A stretch of 64,000 bases of DNA from Arthrospiribacter ruber (GCF_019343195.1 NZ_RPHB01000002.1:637627-701626); one strand, 5' to 3'; shown: positions 26,773-36,728, numbered from the stretch's first letter. The notes: generated by a model from the sequence alone, not told the origin. Numbers and translations are program-made.

Positions 26773-27584
26773 TTCTTTGAAAAAAGATAGTTAAATGAAA
26801 AATGCTGAGTGCTACCCAAATATGGGTTCTGGTTGACAGCAAAATCTATATGAAAAAGCCTGTTTTTGAAGCCAACACCAAAACAAAGCCTACTGGGGTG
26901 ATTGTTGACACCTGCTCTTGCCCATATCTTCTCATGGATACTGTATTCAAGGCCGACTCTGAGAACCGGAGGCAACAAGAGATCTTTTTCAGCTTCTATA
27001 TTTACCGTCACGGAAGTAGAGGGACGGTAAGAAATGCCTGCCTGAACAGTGGTCGGTAGCTGATCCTCAGAATTATTACCGAATTTTGACCCGGTAAGAT
27101 TGTAAATATGTGCTCCAAAAAACAACTCAGGTGTAAGCTCTGCCACTCCTCCAAATTCCACCACAGCCGATCTTCCTGTACCAAATCCTTCTATACTGGT
27201 CTGAAAATAACTGACTTTTGCTCCTACACTGGCGATTCCTAGCCGTTGGGAAACACCCATTCCTATCTGGCTTTGGGAAAACCACTCCTCACCATATGTC
27301 GACATTGAAATTCCATAGGCCAGCTTTTCAGTCTTGAATACTGCACCTGCTGCCAAAGTAGTAAGTTCACTCAATTGACCCCTATGATCGTATGCAAAAA
27401 ATACCTGGGAATGGTCTATACCTGATAAAGCACCAATATTATTGAAAATGCTCCAGGCATCCTGTAAGGTCACGTGAGCATTCCCCATTCCCATACTTCT
27501 TCCGCCTTTGGGCAAAAGGTCAGATTGGGCATAAACCAAATGAACAATAGACATCAACCAATATGTCAAAAAGTATTTTGCCAT
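26769..27584 (-). CDS. PorV/PorQ-like outer-membrane protein
   Basis: A 271-residue protein with a signal peptide (cleavage after VYAQ, about residue 20) and a mature beta-barrel pattern. The start of the mature part (GGRSMGMGNAHVTLQDAWSI then FNNIGAL) is the typical beginning of FadL/PorV/PorQ-like barrels in Bacteroidetes. PorV and PorQ act in type IX secretion in Porphyromonas and Flavobacterium, but many paralogues have no known role. It is translationally coupled to the HhH-barrel gene by an ATGA overlap. Confidence 0.75.
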   Translation of the reverse strand: MAKYFLTYWLMSIVHLVYAQSDLLPKGGRSMGMGNAHVTLQDAWSIFNNIGALSGIDHSQVFFAYDHRGQLSELTTLAAGAVFKTEKLAYGISMSTYGEEWFSQSQIGMGVSQRLGIASVGAKVSYFQTSIEGFGTGRSAVVEFGGVAELTPELFFGAHIYNLTGSKFGNNSEDQLPTTVQAGISYRPSTSVTVNIEAEKDLLLPPVLRVGLEYSIHEKIWARAGVNNHPSRLCFGVGFKNRLFHIDFAVNQNPYLGSTQHFSFNYLFSKK

Positions 27585-27652
27585 AAAAAATCCATTGAAA
27601 AATGAATTTAGGTGATATTTTTTTAGGTAAAAAAATATAAACGGATAGTAAA

Positions 27653-27666
27653 CGGATAATTATCCG
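27653..27666. promoter_or_regulatory. Perfect 14-bp palindrome between envelope genes
   Basis: CGGATAATTATCCG is a perfect palindrome directly downstream of the POTRA-barrel gene stop and 69 bases upstream of the PorV/PorQ-like start on the minus strand. A further ACGGATA lies 10 bases away at 27641-27647, so three CGGATA half-sites are present. It could be an operator or a weak terminator. Confidence 0.45.
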
Positions 27667-27668
27667 GA

Positions 27669-29117
27669 TCAGAACGGGGCCCTTATATTCAGGAAAAATG
27701 CTCCTTCATTCTGACTATTGATGGAGTATTCGAGTCGAAATACCATATCGTAAAGCGTCACCAAGTCCAATCCCAGACCATAGCCAAAGAGGTATTGATT
27801 GGTAAGTCTAACATTTTCGGGAATATTATTCCTGTCATTGACATAGCCATGGTCAAAGTTGGCTGAGAGATACAGTTTGATCGGGAAATAGGCAAATTCT
27901 TCCAAAGGCACAAAATCCCCGATATTATAGCCCAAATCCAGAAATTTAAACCTAAGGCTGTTTTTATGGACCAATACCTGTTGACCTTCCACCACATTCA
28001 ATTCGTACCCCCGGATAAAATATGGGTTATACCCTATCCCCCTTACCAAAGTGAAAGGCTGCCTTTGACCAAAAAAAGCATTGAACGAAAGACCACTGAC
28101 CAAGTGAATTTTATCGTTGAACTTGGTGTATTTATTGGCATTCATGGTGAACTCCCAATCCTGCACATCATCTCCTCCAAATAGTCCATACCTGGTCAAA
28201 GCCAGGTTGAGCAACTGTCCTTGGGTGGCATATAGGATATTGTCCCTTTTATCATGTCTGTAATTGTACCTCAGCGCAAAATACTCCAAGGAATTGGACC
28301 CGTGGATAAAAAAGTCAGGGTTCTGGGTAAAAACATCATCGTCAATCCAGGTATTGGTATAACCTGCTGTGACATAATGAAAGTTGTAAAAACTTCCCCT
28401 GTAAGTATAAGTAAGAGAAGCTGACCTGTTCCTTCTTAGAATATCCTCATCTTCATTGCTGTAAAAAATCTGCCTGTTATCAGAAGACCTAACCTGAAGA
28501 TTTCTTTGGGTAAAATACATACCCTGAATGGCAAGCCCGTGTTTTTGTTTTTTGTCAATGTAGGGCTTGCTGTAGAGCACCTCGAAGGTTCTGATGAAGC
28601 CCATCTGCCCTCCTATCCTTAGTCTCTCATTTCTTCCTCCCACATTATTATGGACAAGTCTTCCACCGTAGTTGATCCGGGACAAATCCCTGTTTTGGTT
28701 GGTCCACCATTCCGCCAGATTTCGGTCTGCAAGGTTGAGGATTATATTCGGTATAATGTACCAGCGCTCGGTGACCGAGACGAGCAATTCTATCTGTTCG
28801 GTATCGGTAAACAAAGGAGTGATCTCTACTTTATTGAAAAGCTGAAGGTTATACACCTTCTTTTGATCTTCCTGCACCAAAGAAATAAATTCTTCCCAGT
28901 CATACTCTATTCCTCTTTGCAGATCTATTTCCCTTAAAATGATGTTTCTTTTGGTCTTTTTGTTGCCAATTACAAAAATGTTGTTGATGACTACTTTGTC
29001 TGGTGTTTCAGCTGGAAAAGCAGGTGCCTCATTTTGTCCAATTGCAATAAATGGCAATAACCAACCCAGCCAGATGACTGAAATCAATTTAAAATATGGA
29101 CGCAAAGAATTTATCAC
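27669..29117 (-). CDS. POTRA-containing Omp85-like outer-membrane protein
   Basis: A 482-residue protein with a signal peptide (cleavage after AIGQ, about residue 28), one POTRA-like domain at about 40-115 (VVINNIFVIGNKKTKRNIIL is the classical POTRA start) and a C-terminal 16-strand-type barrel of the bacterial surface antigen (BamA/TamA) superfamily, including LVRGIGYNPYFIRGYE, which matches the RGY/RGF strand motif of Omp85 proteins, and the terminal ANF-type NIRAPF. With only one POTRA it is too small for BamA and more like TamA or FhaC/TpsB-type members. It heads the envelope gene run on this strand. Confidence 0.85.
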   Translation of the reverse strand: MINSLRPYFKLISVIWLGWLLPFIAIGQNEAPAFPAETPDKVVINNIFVIGNKKTKRNIILREIDLQRGIEYDWEEFISLVQEDQKKVYNLQLFNKVEITPLFTDTEQIELLVSVTERWYIIPNIILNLADRNLAEWWTNQNRDLSRINYGGRLVHNNVGGRNERLRIGGQMGFIRTFEVLYSKPYIDKKQKHGLAIQGMYFTQRNLQVRSSDNRQIFYSNEDEDILRRNRSASLTYTYRGSFYNFHYVTAGYTNTWIDDDVFTQNPDFFIHGSNSLEYFALRYNYRHDKRDNILYATQGQLLNLALTRYGLFGGDDVQDWEFTMNANKYTKFNDKIHLVSGLSFNAFFGQRQPFTLVRGIGYNPYFIRGYELNVVEGQQVLVHKNSLRFKFLDLGYNIGDFVPLEEFAYFPIKLYLSANFDHGYVNDRNNIPENVRLTNQYLFGYGLGLDLVTLYDMVFRLEYSINSQNEGAFFLNIRAPF

Positions 29118-29186
29118 CTACTTTGTTTATGTTTACTCGGGAACTTAATTAGCTAGGATTCCTTTTTGTTTTCAAATACTATCATC

Positions 29187-29408
29187 TTGAAGACCCTAAT
29201 CAGAAAGATCGCCATTTTACCGGTATTGTTTTACCAATATCTGATTTCCCCCCTATTCCCTCCTGCTTGCAGGTATACTCCTACCTGCAGCCAATATACG
29301 AAGGAGGCCATCTTAAAGCATGGTATCTTCAAAGGAGGCTGGCTGGGTATTAAGCGCATCGCCAGTTGTCACCCTTGGGGCGGCCATGGTCATGATCCCG
29401 TTCCTTGA
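29187..29408 (+). CDS. yidD: Membrane protein insertion efficiency factor YidD
   Basis: A 73-residue YidD protein that assists YidC-dependent insertion of inner-membrane proteins. The family block [26 protein letters not shown] and [11 protein letters not shown] is intact. There is no ATG. The TTG at 29187 gives [13 protein letters not shown], the usual family start; another TTG at 29166 would add seven residues. The 3' end overlaps the convergent lgt gene by 19 bases. It is divergent to the Omp85-like gene. Confidence 0.9.
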   Translation: MKTLIRKIAILPVLFYQYLISPLFPPACRYTPTCSQYTKEAILKHGIFKGGWLGIKRIASCHPWGGHGHDPVP

Positions 29409-30514
29409 GTATTTTCAGGTTTTAGCCCTTTTTTCAAAGCCAAAACTACCAGAACAAGCCCACCAACAACCAAAGGTATACTCAGCGTCTGTCCCATATT
29501 GAACTGAAGCCCTTCCTCAAATTCCACCTGATTTTCTTTGAGAAATTCCCAGATAAACCGCATTCCAAAAACTGTAATCAGGAAAAATCCCAAAAACAAA
29601 CCATCCGGAATTCTGGATTGATAACGGTACCAGGCAGCAAATAATATTAAAAATATAATGAAGTATGATGCAGCTTCATAAATCTGGGTAGGGTGCCGTG
29701 CCACGCCGAATGTATAAATGGTAGCCATGTAATGATCTCCCTTATCCTGTACCTGAAAATTGAGAGGGGTGTCCGGATTTTCCGCAAGGTATTTTTGCGA
29801 ACTCCTAAACCTTGTCAGGACATATTTAACATCCGTTTCCAGAGTCCTTTTGAGATCTGCTTCTTCGTAAGCACCTTTTTCTATTTTGATGTCAAAATTT
29901 ACCGGAACAATACCGCTCCCTTTCAATTCTCCTTTTCTTTCTTCTGGTTTGTAAGCATTTACATCTACCACTGGGATACGCAATGTTTCAAGAATCTCTT
30001 CTGCGTCTCTGGCAAACACAAAGCCACTATCACTCTCTGTAGGTTTACCTCCAATTTCGGAATTCATCAGATTGCCTATACGGATCATGGCACCGACCAT
30101 CGCAGTAACAATGACTATCCTGTCTACTACCCAAAGGTAACTCTGGGTAGGGATCTTTCTGGCATATAAGTACAAAGCGATAAGAATGGCTATTGCCGCA
30201 CCATGACTGGCCAATCCCCCTTCCCAGACTTTCAAGATATCAATGGGGTTGCTGAGGTACTTTTCTGGCTCATAAAACAAAACATGCCCTAGACGCGCAC
30301 CTATGATGGTAGACAATACCATATAAATCGTCAATCTGTCAACCAATCTTGGATCCTGACCTTCCTTCTTGTAGAAGTAAATCATAATCTGTTGAGAAAT
30401 GATAAAACCTAGGGCAAAGAGTAAACTGTACCATCGCAATCTATCAAAACCCGAAAAAACAGCAGGATTGGGACTCCAGACAATATAATTAAGTACACTT
30501 TGTATGCTTAGCAT
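29390..30514 (-). CDS. lgt: Prolipoprotein diacylglyceryl transferase
   Basis: A 374-residue polytopic inner-membrane enzyme that attaches diacylglycerol to the lipobox cysteine of prolipoproteins, the first step for all lipoproteins in this window. Signature sequence: [39 protein letters not shown] and RHPTQIYEA. Between the last two, where E. coli Lgt has about 40 residues, this protein has over 100, a charged periplasmic-type insert (about 165-270). Similar insertions are known in Bacteroidetes Lgt. It ends in a 19-base overlap with yidD and lies 42 bases after nadE. Confidence 0.95.
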   Translation of the reverse strand: MLSIQSVLNYIVWSPNPAVFSGFDRLRWYSLLFALGFIISQQIMIYFYKKEGQDPRLVDRLTIYMVLSTIIGARLGHVLFYEPEKYLSNPIDILKVWEGGLASHGAAIAILIALYLYARKIPTQSYLWVVDRIVIVTAMVGAMIRIGNLMNSEIGGKPTESDSGFVFARDAEEILETLRIPVVDVNAYKPEERKGELKGSGIVPVNFDIKIEKGAYEEADLKRTLETDVKYVLTRFRSSQKYLAENPDTPLNFQVQDKGDHYMATIYTFGVARHPTQIYEAASYFIIFLILFAAWYRYQSRIPDGLFLGFFLITVFGMRFIWEFLKENQVEFEEGLQFNMGQTLSIPLVVGGLVLVVLALKKGLKPENTQGTGS

Positions 30515-30556
30515 GATTCAAATTTTAGGATTCTTATGCTGTGAAATTACCTTATT

Positions 30557-32404
30557 TTAATAATTATCCAATTCTTTTAACTCTTCTTCAAACCCTCCTG
30601 AAAGGATTGGGAACCTATACCAGGTTTTGGGGTCTACATTGAATTCATCCAAATGAAAGGAAGGAGCAAGTCTTTCTCTTTTCCATTGATTTCTGGACCA
30701 AAGTCTGAAAAACTTTCTTACATAGTCTTTCAGAACTGAAGATTCCACCTCCAGCTCATCTTTCAGAATCAGGTAAACGTCCATTGGGGACCTTCTGTCA
30801 CGAATTGCCAATTTTTCTATTTCTACTATTACTGAATAAGGCATCAAATCCTTTTCATCAGTCTGTTGATTGTCAGAGGGCCTTAGCTCGGCGGTCGGCT
30901 GAAGGTTGTTGACTTTATGCAAGCCTTTGTAGCCCAAAGTTACTTCCGCCCATTTCAGCCACTGAATGACAAAGTACTTGTCCACTGCGGCGATGGGGGA
31001 AATACTCCCGCTCGTATCTCCATCCATAGTAGTATAGCCTACATCTCCTTCGCTTCTGTTGGATGTACTGAGAAGTAAAGCCTGATTAATATTTGCAAGC
31101 ATCCAGATAATCGGAGATCTTGCCCTGGCCTGAATATTTTGAAGGGTAATGTCATCAGTTTTCCAGTGAAGCCTTCTTCCGATGGCCTTTTCAATTTTTT
31201 CCGTATAACCCTTCACTTCATCACTGATTTCCCAATGCCTGAAAACCGCCCCGATACTTTCCGCCAATGTTTTGGCAGATTGAAAGGTAGCAAAAGATGA
31301 GTTTTCAGATGCCTGATATGCAGTGGTAAGTAATTTTCCTACGATTTCTTTTTTGGTATTTTCGCTAGTAGGAATGTATGTCAGTCCAAGCTTGTTCATA
31401 AAAACCGTTAGACCCAGTTCTTCTATTCCACGCCTGACCATTTCGGCTACCAAAACCGCAATAGTCGAGGAATCTGCACCTCCGCTCAAAGAGAGAACGA
31501 AGCCTTTACTCTTACTCTTTCTCAGGTAATCAAAAAGACCTAAAGAAGCTGCTTGGACAAACTCCTCATTCTTATCCACTTCGGACTCTAAAGACAGATC
31601 AGATTGAATTCCTTTAGGTACCTCAAAATATTTCACTTGGAAATCCTTGAAGGACAAAAGGGTATTCTTGAGCAGAAGCCTCCCTTTGTCAGCTACCATT
31701 ATCTCTCCATCGAAAATCATTCTTCCGGATTCATTACCCAAAAGATTGACATAGAAATAAGTCGCATTAAACAGCTGAGAGCTCTTACAGACCAATTCTT
31801 CCCTCAGCTTGGTCTTACCCATGGCAAAATGACTAGCAGAAGGATTAAATATCAACTGGACATTTCTGTCCCTTAATCTAAAGCCTGGTCTGACGTCTCC
31901 TCTCCAAGCATCCTCGCAAATTTCAAAACCGTATTTATAACCGCCCTTTTCAAAAACCAAATCGCCCATAGGTACAGAATGACCAAGGAAATCAAAAGAA
32001 ATTACTTCACCGGCCTGCCAAGGCGTAAACCACCGGAATTCGTAATGCACACCATCAATGGCCATGAATTGTTTGGCAACAATCCCTTTGAGCTGATGGT
32101 CTTCGATGATGGCCATGCAGTTGTAAACCTTTTCCTGTATTCTGATCGGAAGACCAACTGCCACGGTGATACCTCCACAAAAAGGCAGCAGTTTTTCCAG
32201 CTGCTTTACAGCTTTCTGAGGAAACCAATAACTCAAAAAGAGGTCTTCACTTCCGTATCCTGTAATGGCCAGTTCGGGAAAACATATCAGGTCTGTGTTG
32301 TCTGCTTTTGCCTCCTTGATGGCGGATTTGATATGTTCCAGGTTACCCTTCCAGTCCAGAGGAGTTTGATTGAGGGTAGCACAGGCTATTTTAATACTTG
32401 ACAT
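30557..32404 (-). CDS. nadE: Glutamine-dependent NAD+ synthetase
   Basis: A 615-residue two-domain enzyme making NAD+ from nicotinate adenine dinucleotide. The N-terminal nitrilase-type glutaminase domain shows CFPELAITGYGSEDLF and the nucleophile region YGFEICEDAW (Cys near 163); the C-terminal synthetase shows the ATP-pyrophosphatase loop LSLSGGADSS (about 303-312) and STSNRSEGDVGY. Glutamine can therefore be the nitrogen donor, with ammonia channelled between domains. It lies between rnc and lgt with short gaps and may be transcribed with them. Confidence 0.96.
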   Translation of the reverse strand: MSSIKIACATLNQTPLDWKGNLEHIKSAIKEAKADNTDLICFPELAITGYGSEDLFLSYWFPQKAVKQLEKLLPFCGGITVAVGLPIRIQEKVYNCMAIIEDHQLKGIVAKQFMAIDGVHYEFRWFTPWQAGEVISFDFLGHSVPMGDLVFEKGGYKYGFEICEDAWRGDVRPGFRLRDRNVQLIFNPSASHFAMGKTKLREELVCKSSQLFNATYFYVNLLGNESGRMIFDGEIMVADKGRLLLKNTLLSFKDFQVKYFEVPKGIQSDLSLESEVDKNEEFVQAASLGLFDYLRKSKSKGFVLSLSGGADSSTIAVLVAEMVRRGIEELGLTVFMNKLGLTYIPTSENTKKEIVGKLLTTAYQASENSSFATFQSAKTLAESIGAVFRHWEISDEVKGYTEKIEKAIGRRLHWKTDDITLQNIQARARSPIIWMLANINQALLLSTSNRSEGDVGYTTMDGDTSGSISPIAAVDKYFVIQWLKWAEVTLGYKGLHKVNNLQPTAELRPSDNQQTDEKDLMPYSVIVEIEKLAIRDRRSPMDVYLILKDELEVESSVLKDYVRKFFRLWSRNQWKRERLAPSFHLDEFNVDPKTWYRFPILSGGFEEELKELDNY

Positions 32405-32449
32405 AAAATCTTCGGAAAACCAAAAAACACCAAATCCAAAGATAGTGTT

Positions 32450-33199
32450 CTAGCTGGCGATATTAAGTTTTTCACAGGCATTTTTAGCAGCTTCCTGTTC
32501 AGCTTTTTTCTTTGTGGCACCTTTTCCTTCAGCAATGGCGTCTCCATTAATACAAAGCTCGACCACAAACTCTTTGAACCTTTGATTCCCTCTTACTGTA
32601 ACCATTTTAAAATCCACTTCTTTACTTTCCTTCTGTGACCACTCAATGATCTTACTTTTAAAGTTGGTAGTGGTACTGATGATATCATCCACATCAAAAT
32701 GTATGATGATTCTCTTTAGAATGAATTTTTTACAAAAATAATAACCTCGGTCCAAATAGACGGCACCTACAAGTGCCTCCAAGGTATCTCCAAAAATCGA
32801 CTTATGGGCACTGAGATTTTTTCCTTTGTATTCCTTTTCAATAATTTTAGAAAGGCCAATCTTGATGGCAATCTGATTGAGGGCTTCTCTATTGACCATT
32901 CTGGATCTTGTCTCCGTCAGAAAACCTTCATCTCTGAAAGGGAATTTCAAAAATAAAAATTCAGCTACTACAGTTCCGAGGACAGCATCTCCAAGGTATT
33001 CAAGCCTTTCGTTTGAAATTTTAAGTCCATTGATACTTTCATCTGAAACCGAAGCGTGCTTTAATGCAAGTTTATACAGGTTCAAATTAAAAGGCTTGCT
33101 GCCCACCATATGTTTGATGGAGGCAGCAAGCCATTTGTCATGTTTGGAATAAAATATCGCTTGTAATCGGAGTAATCTGGATAGTCTCAATTTACTCAC
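32450..33199 (-). CDS. rnc: Ribonuclease III
   Basis: A 249-residue double-strand-specific endoribonuclease for rRNA and mRNA processing. The RNase III signature NERLEYLGDAVLG (63-75) and second acidic motif GDTLEALVGAVYLD are followed by a C-terminal dsRNA-binding domain (about 175-245, ending ATKKKAEQEAAKNACEKL). The start overlaps fabF by eight bases. The order acpP-fabF-rnc is widely conserved in bacteria and confirms the assignment. Confidence 0.97.
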   Translation of the reverse strand: MSKLRLSRLLRLQAIFYSKHDKWLAASIKHMVGSKPFNLNLYKLALKHASVSDESINGLKISNERLEYLGDAVLGTVVAEFLFLKFPFRDEGFLTETRSRMVNREALNQIAIKIGLSKIIEKEYKGKNLSAHKSIFGDTLEALVGAVYLDRGYYFCKKFILKRIIIHFDVDDIISTTTNFKSKIIEWSQKESKEVDFKMVTVRGNQRFKEFVVELCINGDAIAEGKGATKKKAEQEAAKNACEKLNIAS

Positions 33200-34445
33200 T
33201 TATTTTTTTGAAAATGATGGAGGCATTGTGTCCACCAAATCCAAATGTATTGCTTAGTGCAGCCCTGACTTCCCTATTTTGCGCTTTGTTGAATGTCAGG
33301 TTCAGTTTAGGGTCAAATTCCTCATCATCGGTAAAGTGATTGATGGTAGGAGGTACAAGACTGTGTTGAATTGCCAGAATAGAAGCTATAGCTTCTACTG
33401 CACCGGCTGCACCCAACAAATGACCTGTCATTGATTTGGTACTGCTGATGTTGAGATTATATGCGTGCTCTCCGAATACTTTTTGGATGGCTTTGATTTC
33501 ACTGACGTCGCCCAAAGGAGTAGAAGTACCATGCACGTTGACATAATCTATATCTTCGGCCTTAAGGCCTGCATCTTCCAGGGCAGCGTTCATCACATTG
33601 CTTGCACCTGCACCTTCCGGATGAGGGGCAGTCATGTGATATGCATCAGCGGTCATTCCTCCACCTACCATTTCGGCGTAGATTTTGGCACCACGGGCTT
33701 TTGCATGCTCATAGTCTTCCAAAATCAAACAACCAGCCCCTTCACCTAAGACAAAACCATCTCTGTCTTTGTCAAAAGGCCTTGAAGCTGTAGTAGGGGA
33801 ATCATTTCTTTGCGAAAGGGCTTTTAGGGCATTGAAACCTCCAACTCCTGCTTCTGTGATGGTGGCTTCAGTACCACCGGTCACAAAGACATCCGCCTTG
33901 CCCAATCTGATGTAATTAAATGCATCAATGATGGCATGTGTGGCGGAAGCACAGGCTGAAACGGTCACAAAATTAGGACCCATAAAGCCGTATTTTATTG
34001 AAATAAAACCTGCACAAATATCGGCGATCATTTTAGGGATGAAGAAAGGATTGAACCTCGGGGTTCCATCTCCTTTTACGAAATCAGTCACCTCGTCCTG
34101 AAAAGAACGAAGTCCTCCGATTCCCGATCCCATGATTACACCAGCACGGTGAAGGTTGGTTTTTTCTAGATCAAGTCCTGAATCAACGATTGCCTGATCT
34201 GCGGCAATCATACCCATCTGGGTAAAAAGATCCATTTTTCTCGCCTCTTTTCTATCAATGAACTGGTCAATTTCAAGTCCTTTGACTTCACAGGCGAATT
34301 GTGTTTTGAAAAGAGAGGCATCGAATCTAGTAATAGGCGCAGCACCGCTCACACCATTTGACAGACCGTTCCAATATTCATCGACGGTATTGCCAATTGG
34401 TGTAAGGGCACCTAAACCTGTTACTACAACTCTTCTTAAATTCAT
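33192..34445 (-). CDS. fabF: Beta-ketoacyl-ACP synthase II
   Basis: A 417-residue condensing enzyme of fatty-acid elongation. Catalytic residues are Cys165 in TVSACASATHA and histidines in VNVHGTSTPLGD and SMTGHLLGAAGAV, the Cys-His-His triad of KAS I/II. Length and motifs are typical. It follows acpP by 21 bases and overlaps rnc. Confidence 0.97.
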   Translation of the reverse strand: MNLRRVVVTGLGALTPIGNTVDEYWNGLSNGVSGAAPITRFDASLFKTQFACEVKGLEIDQFIDRKEARKMDLFTQMGMIAADQAIVDSGLDLEKTNLHRAGVIMGSGIGGLRSFQDEVTDFVKGDGTPRFNPFFIPKMIADICAGFISIKYGFMGPNFVTVSACASATHAIIDAFNYIRLGKADVFVTGGTEATITEAGVGGFNALKALSQRNDSPTTASRPFDKDRDGFVLGEGAGCLILEDYEHAKARGAKIYAEMVGGGMTADAYHMTAPHPEGAGASNVMNAALEDAGLKAEDIDYVNVHGTSTPLGDVSEIKAIQKVFGEHAYNLNISSTKSMTGHLLGAAGAVEAIASILAIQHSLVPPTINHFTDDEEFDPKLNLTFNKAQNREVRAALSNTFGFGGHNASIIFKKISE

Positions 34446-34466
34446 AAATGAATTGTAAGTGATTTA

Positions 34467-34703
34467 TTATTTAACGTTTGCTTCCAGATAGCTGATAGCT
34501 TGGCCAACAGTGCCGATTTGCTCAGCTTGATCGTCCGGAATGGAAATGTTGAATTCTTTTTCGAATTCCATGATGAGCTCTACAGTATCTAGAGAGTCAG
34601 CACCTAGGTCGTTGGTGAAGCTTGCCTCAGGAGTTACTTCAGATTCTTCAACGCCCAACTTATCTACGATAATGGCTTTTACTTTTTGTGCTATTTCAGA
34701 CAT
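34467..34703 (-). CDS. acpP: Acyl carrier protein
   Basis: A 78-residue acidic protein with the phosphopantetheine attachment site [13 protein letters not shown]; Ser37 is the modified residue. It carries acyl intermediates for FabF and the other fatty-acid enzymes. First gene of acpP-fabF-rnc on the minus strand. Confidence 0.98.
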   Translation of the reverse strand: MSEIAQKVKAIIVDKLGVEESEVTPEASFTNDLGADSLDTVELIMEFEKEFNISIPDDQAEQIGTVGQAISYLEANVK

Positions 34704-34825
34704 TTTTTGAACAGTTTAATTTAAAACACTTCGCAAAGAAATATATTTATAACCTTATTGCCAAAAAAATAGGGGAAGTAAATTCAAGTTGGCCCTAGCA
34801 TCCGCAAAAGTTAAGGGAATATTTC

Positions 34826-34833
34826 TACCTTTG
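34826..34833 (+). promoter_or_regulatory. Candidate -7 box for the IPExxxVDY-pyk operon
   Basis: TACCTTTG is a perfect TAnnTTTG, 22 bases before the ATG at 34856. The -33 region is not evident. Confidence 0.45.
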
Positions 34834-34855
34834 TTTTTTACCAATTCTTCCTTCA

Positions 34856-35284
34856 ATGAAGAAAATTAAACTTGTAGTCGAACACCAATTTGATTTTGAA
34901 CTTTTGGGTATAGTGGCACCGCTCAAAGACTATAAGATGGCTTGGGTGATCAATCATGTTTTGGACCTAAAACTGATAAAAGCCCAGGATCTGGTGCTGG
35001 AGTTTATAGAAGATCCCAAGATTGAAATATCCAAATACATGGAAAAAATGGATCATGGCTTCGTCCAGTTGCTCAAGAACAAATCCATCTCCAAAAGAAC
35101 AAATGCTGCTTACCTGATACCCGAACTCAAAATCATGGATTACTTTCTTCTGCTACAGGATCAGACCTTCGAATTGGATATTAATGTGTATATTGAGCGC
35201 TTAAGTGAAAGCCCACATATTCAAAATGTAGTTAAATTGGATGTTTCCAAAATCAAATCAAAAGAAAATCTACTTACCTATTAA
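34856..35284 (+). CDS. IPExxxVDY family protein
   Basis: A 142-residue cytoplasmic protein. It carries a variant of the name-giving motif, IPELKIMDYF (residues about 88-97), and the usual beginning KKIKLVVEHQFDFELLGI. The family is restricted to Bacteroidetes and has no established function. Its position 13 bases before pyruvate kinase is conserved in the phylum and implies co-expression; a role in pyruvate kinase or central metabolism is only inference. Confidence 0.85.
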   Translation: MKKIKLVVEHQFDFELLGIVAPLKDYKMAWVINHVLDLKLIKAQDLVLEFIEDPKIEISKYMEKMDHGFVQLLKNKSISKRTNAAYLIPELKIMDYFLLLQDQTFELDINVYIERLSESPHIQNVVKLDVSKIKSKENLLTY

Positions 35285-35297
35285 TTCTTAAATTAAC

Positions 35298-36728
35298 ATG
35301 AGTATTGCACTTTACAACAAAACAAAAATCTTAGCAACTATAGGCCCAGCTTCCAATAACCCTGATACTTTGGCCAGTCTGGCAAGCGCCGGAGCAAATG
35401 TCTTCCGCTTGAATTTTTCGCATGGAGATCATAAAATACATGCCTCAGTCGTCAAAATGATCAGAAAGCTCAACAAGGAAAAAAGCCTCAACCTGGGCAT
35501 ACTTCAAGACCTTCAAGGACCAAAGATTCGTGTCGGTGAAATGGAAAACGGGGGCGTAGCGATCAAAGCCGGCCAAAAAATAACCATTACCAACGACCCT
35601 GTTGTGGGAAATGCTGAGCTGGTAAGCACCGTGTACCAAAACCTGCCCAATGATGTAAAAGCCGGGGACAGAATCCTGATCGACGATGGCAACATAGAGT
35701 TGGCAGTAAATAATACAGATGGCAAAAATGTAAGGTGCGTGGTTATCCATGGAGGTTTGCTAAAATCAAGAAAAGGCATCAACCTTCCAAACACCAAAGT
35801 GTCTGCACCTTCTCTTACAGAAAAGGACATTGCTGATCTTGAATTCGGACTGAAGCAAGATGTGGACTGGATTGCTCTTTCCTTTGTAAGGTCAGCTGAT
35901 GATATCAAAGACTTAAGAGAAAGAATCAAAGCAGCAGGGAAAGACTGCAAGATTGTAGCTAAAATCGAAAAACCGGAAGCACTCAAAAACATTGATGCTA
36001 TCATAGAAGCTACAGATGCCATTATGGTTGCCAGGGGTGACCTAGGTGTAGAAGTCCCTATGGAAACAGTTCCACTTTGGCAGAAGCAGATGGTACAAAA
36101 ATGTAAGCTTGCCTGCAAGCCTGTGATCATTGCCACCCAAATGTTGGAAAGTATGACCACACACCCTCGGCCAACTAGAGCTGAAACTAATGATGTCGCT
36201 ACCGCTGTCTTGGACGGTGCAGATGCAGTAATGCTATCTGCTGAAACTGCATCGGGTGAATTCCCCGTCAACGCAGTAAAAGCCATGAGCAGCATCATTA
36301 ATTATATAGAGAACAACCATGATGTATTCCATCATTTATACAAAATCCCAGAAGATGATGCTAATTTCTATTCCAAAAACCTGACTTTAATGGCGGCACG
36401 TCTCTCAAGAAATGTAAAAGCAAAAGCCCTTGTAGGGATCACCTCCTCAGGAATGACGGCTTTGAGACTGGCATCTTTCCGACCTTTAGCCAATCTACTG
36501 GTCTTCACCCGAAACAAGAAACTGATGACACAGCTGAGCTTGGTATGGGGTGTGAAATCTTACCATTATGAAAGCAACGTTTCTACCGATGCCACCTTCA
36601 TGGATATCCAAAATCAGCTAAAGAAGGACGGCTATGTAAAAAATGGCGACATCATCATCAATACTGCCAGTATGCCATTGAAGGCAAAAGGAAGAACGAA
36701 CATGTTGAAAATCCACGAAGTGGAATAA
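35298..36728 (+). CDS. pyk: Pyruvate kinase
   Basis: A 476-residue glycolytic enzyme converting phosphoenolpyruvate and ADP to pyruvate and ATP. Visible motifs are KILATIGPAS at the N-terminus, the substrate and metal region IVAKIEKPEAL, the signature MVARGDLGVEVP and the helix ATQMLESM, then PTRAETNDVA. A C-terminal regulatory domain of about 120 residues (ALVGITSSGMTALRLASFRP onwards) is complete. The gene ends just before a strong terminator. Confidence 0.97.
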   Translation: MSIALYNKTKILATIGPASNNPDTLASLASAGANVFRLNFSHGDHKIHASVVKMIRKLNKEKSLNLGILQDLQGPKIRVGEMENGGVAIKAGQKITITNDPVVGNAELVSTVYQNLPNDVKAGDRILIDDGNIELAVNNTDGKNVRCVVIHGGLLKSRKGINLPNTKVSAPSLTEKDIADLEFGLKQDVDWIALSFVRSADDIKDLRERIKAAGKDCKIVAKIEKPEALKNIDAIIEATDAIMVARGDLGVEVPMETVPLWQKQMVQKCKLACKPVIIATQMLESMTTHPRPTRAETNDVATAVLDGADAVMLSAETASGEFPVNAVKAMSSIINYIENNHDVFHHLYKIPEDDANFYSKNLTLMAARLSRNVKAKALVGITSSGMTALRLASFRPLANLLVFTRNKKLMTQLSLVWGVKSYHYESNVSTDATFMDIQNQLKKDGYVKNGDIIINTASMPLKAKGRTNMLKIHEVE

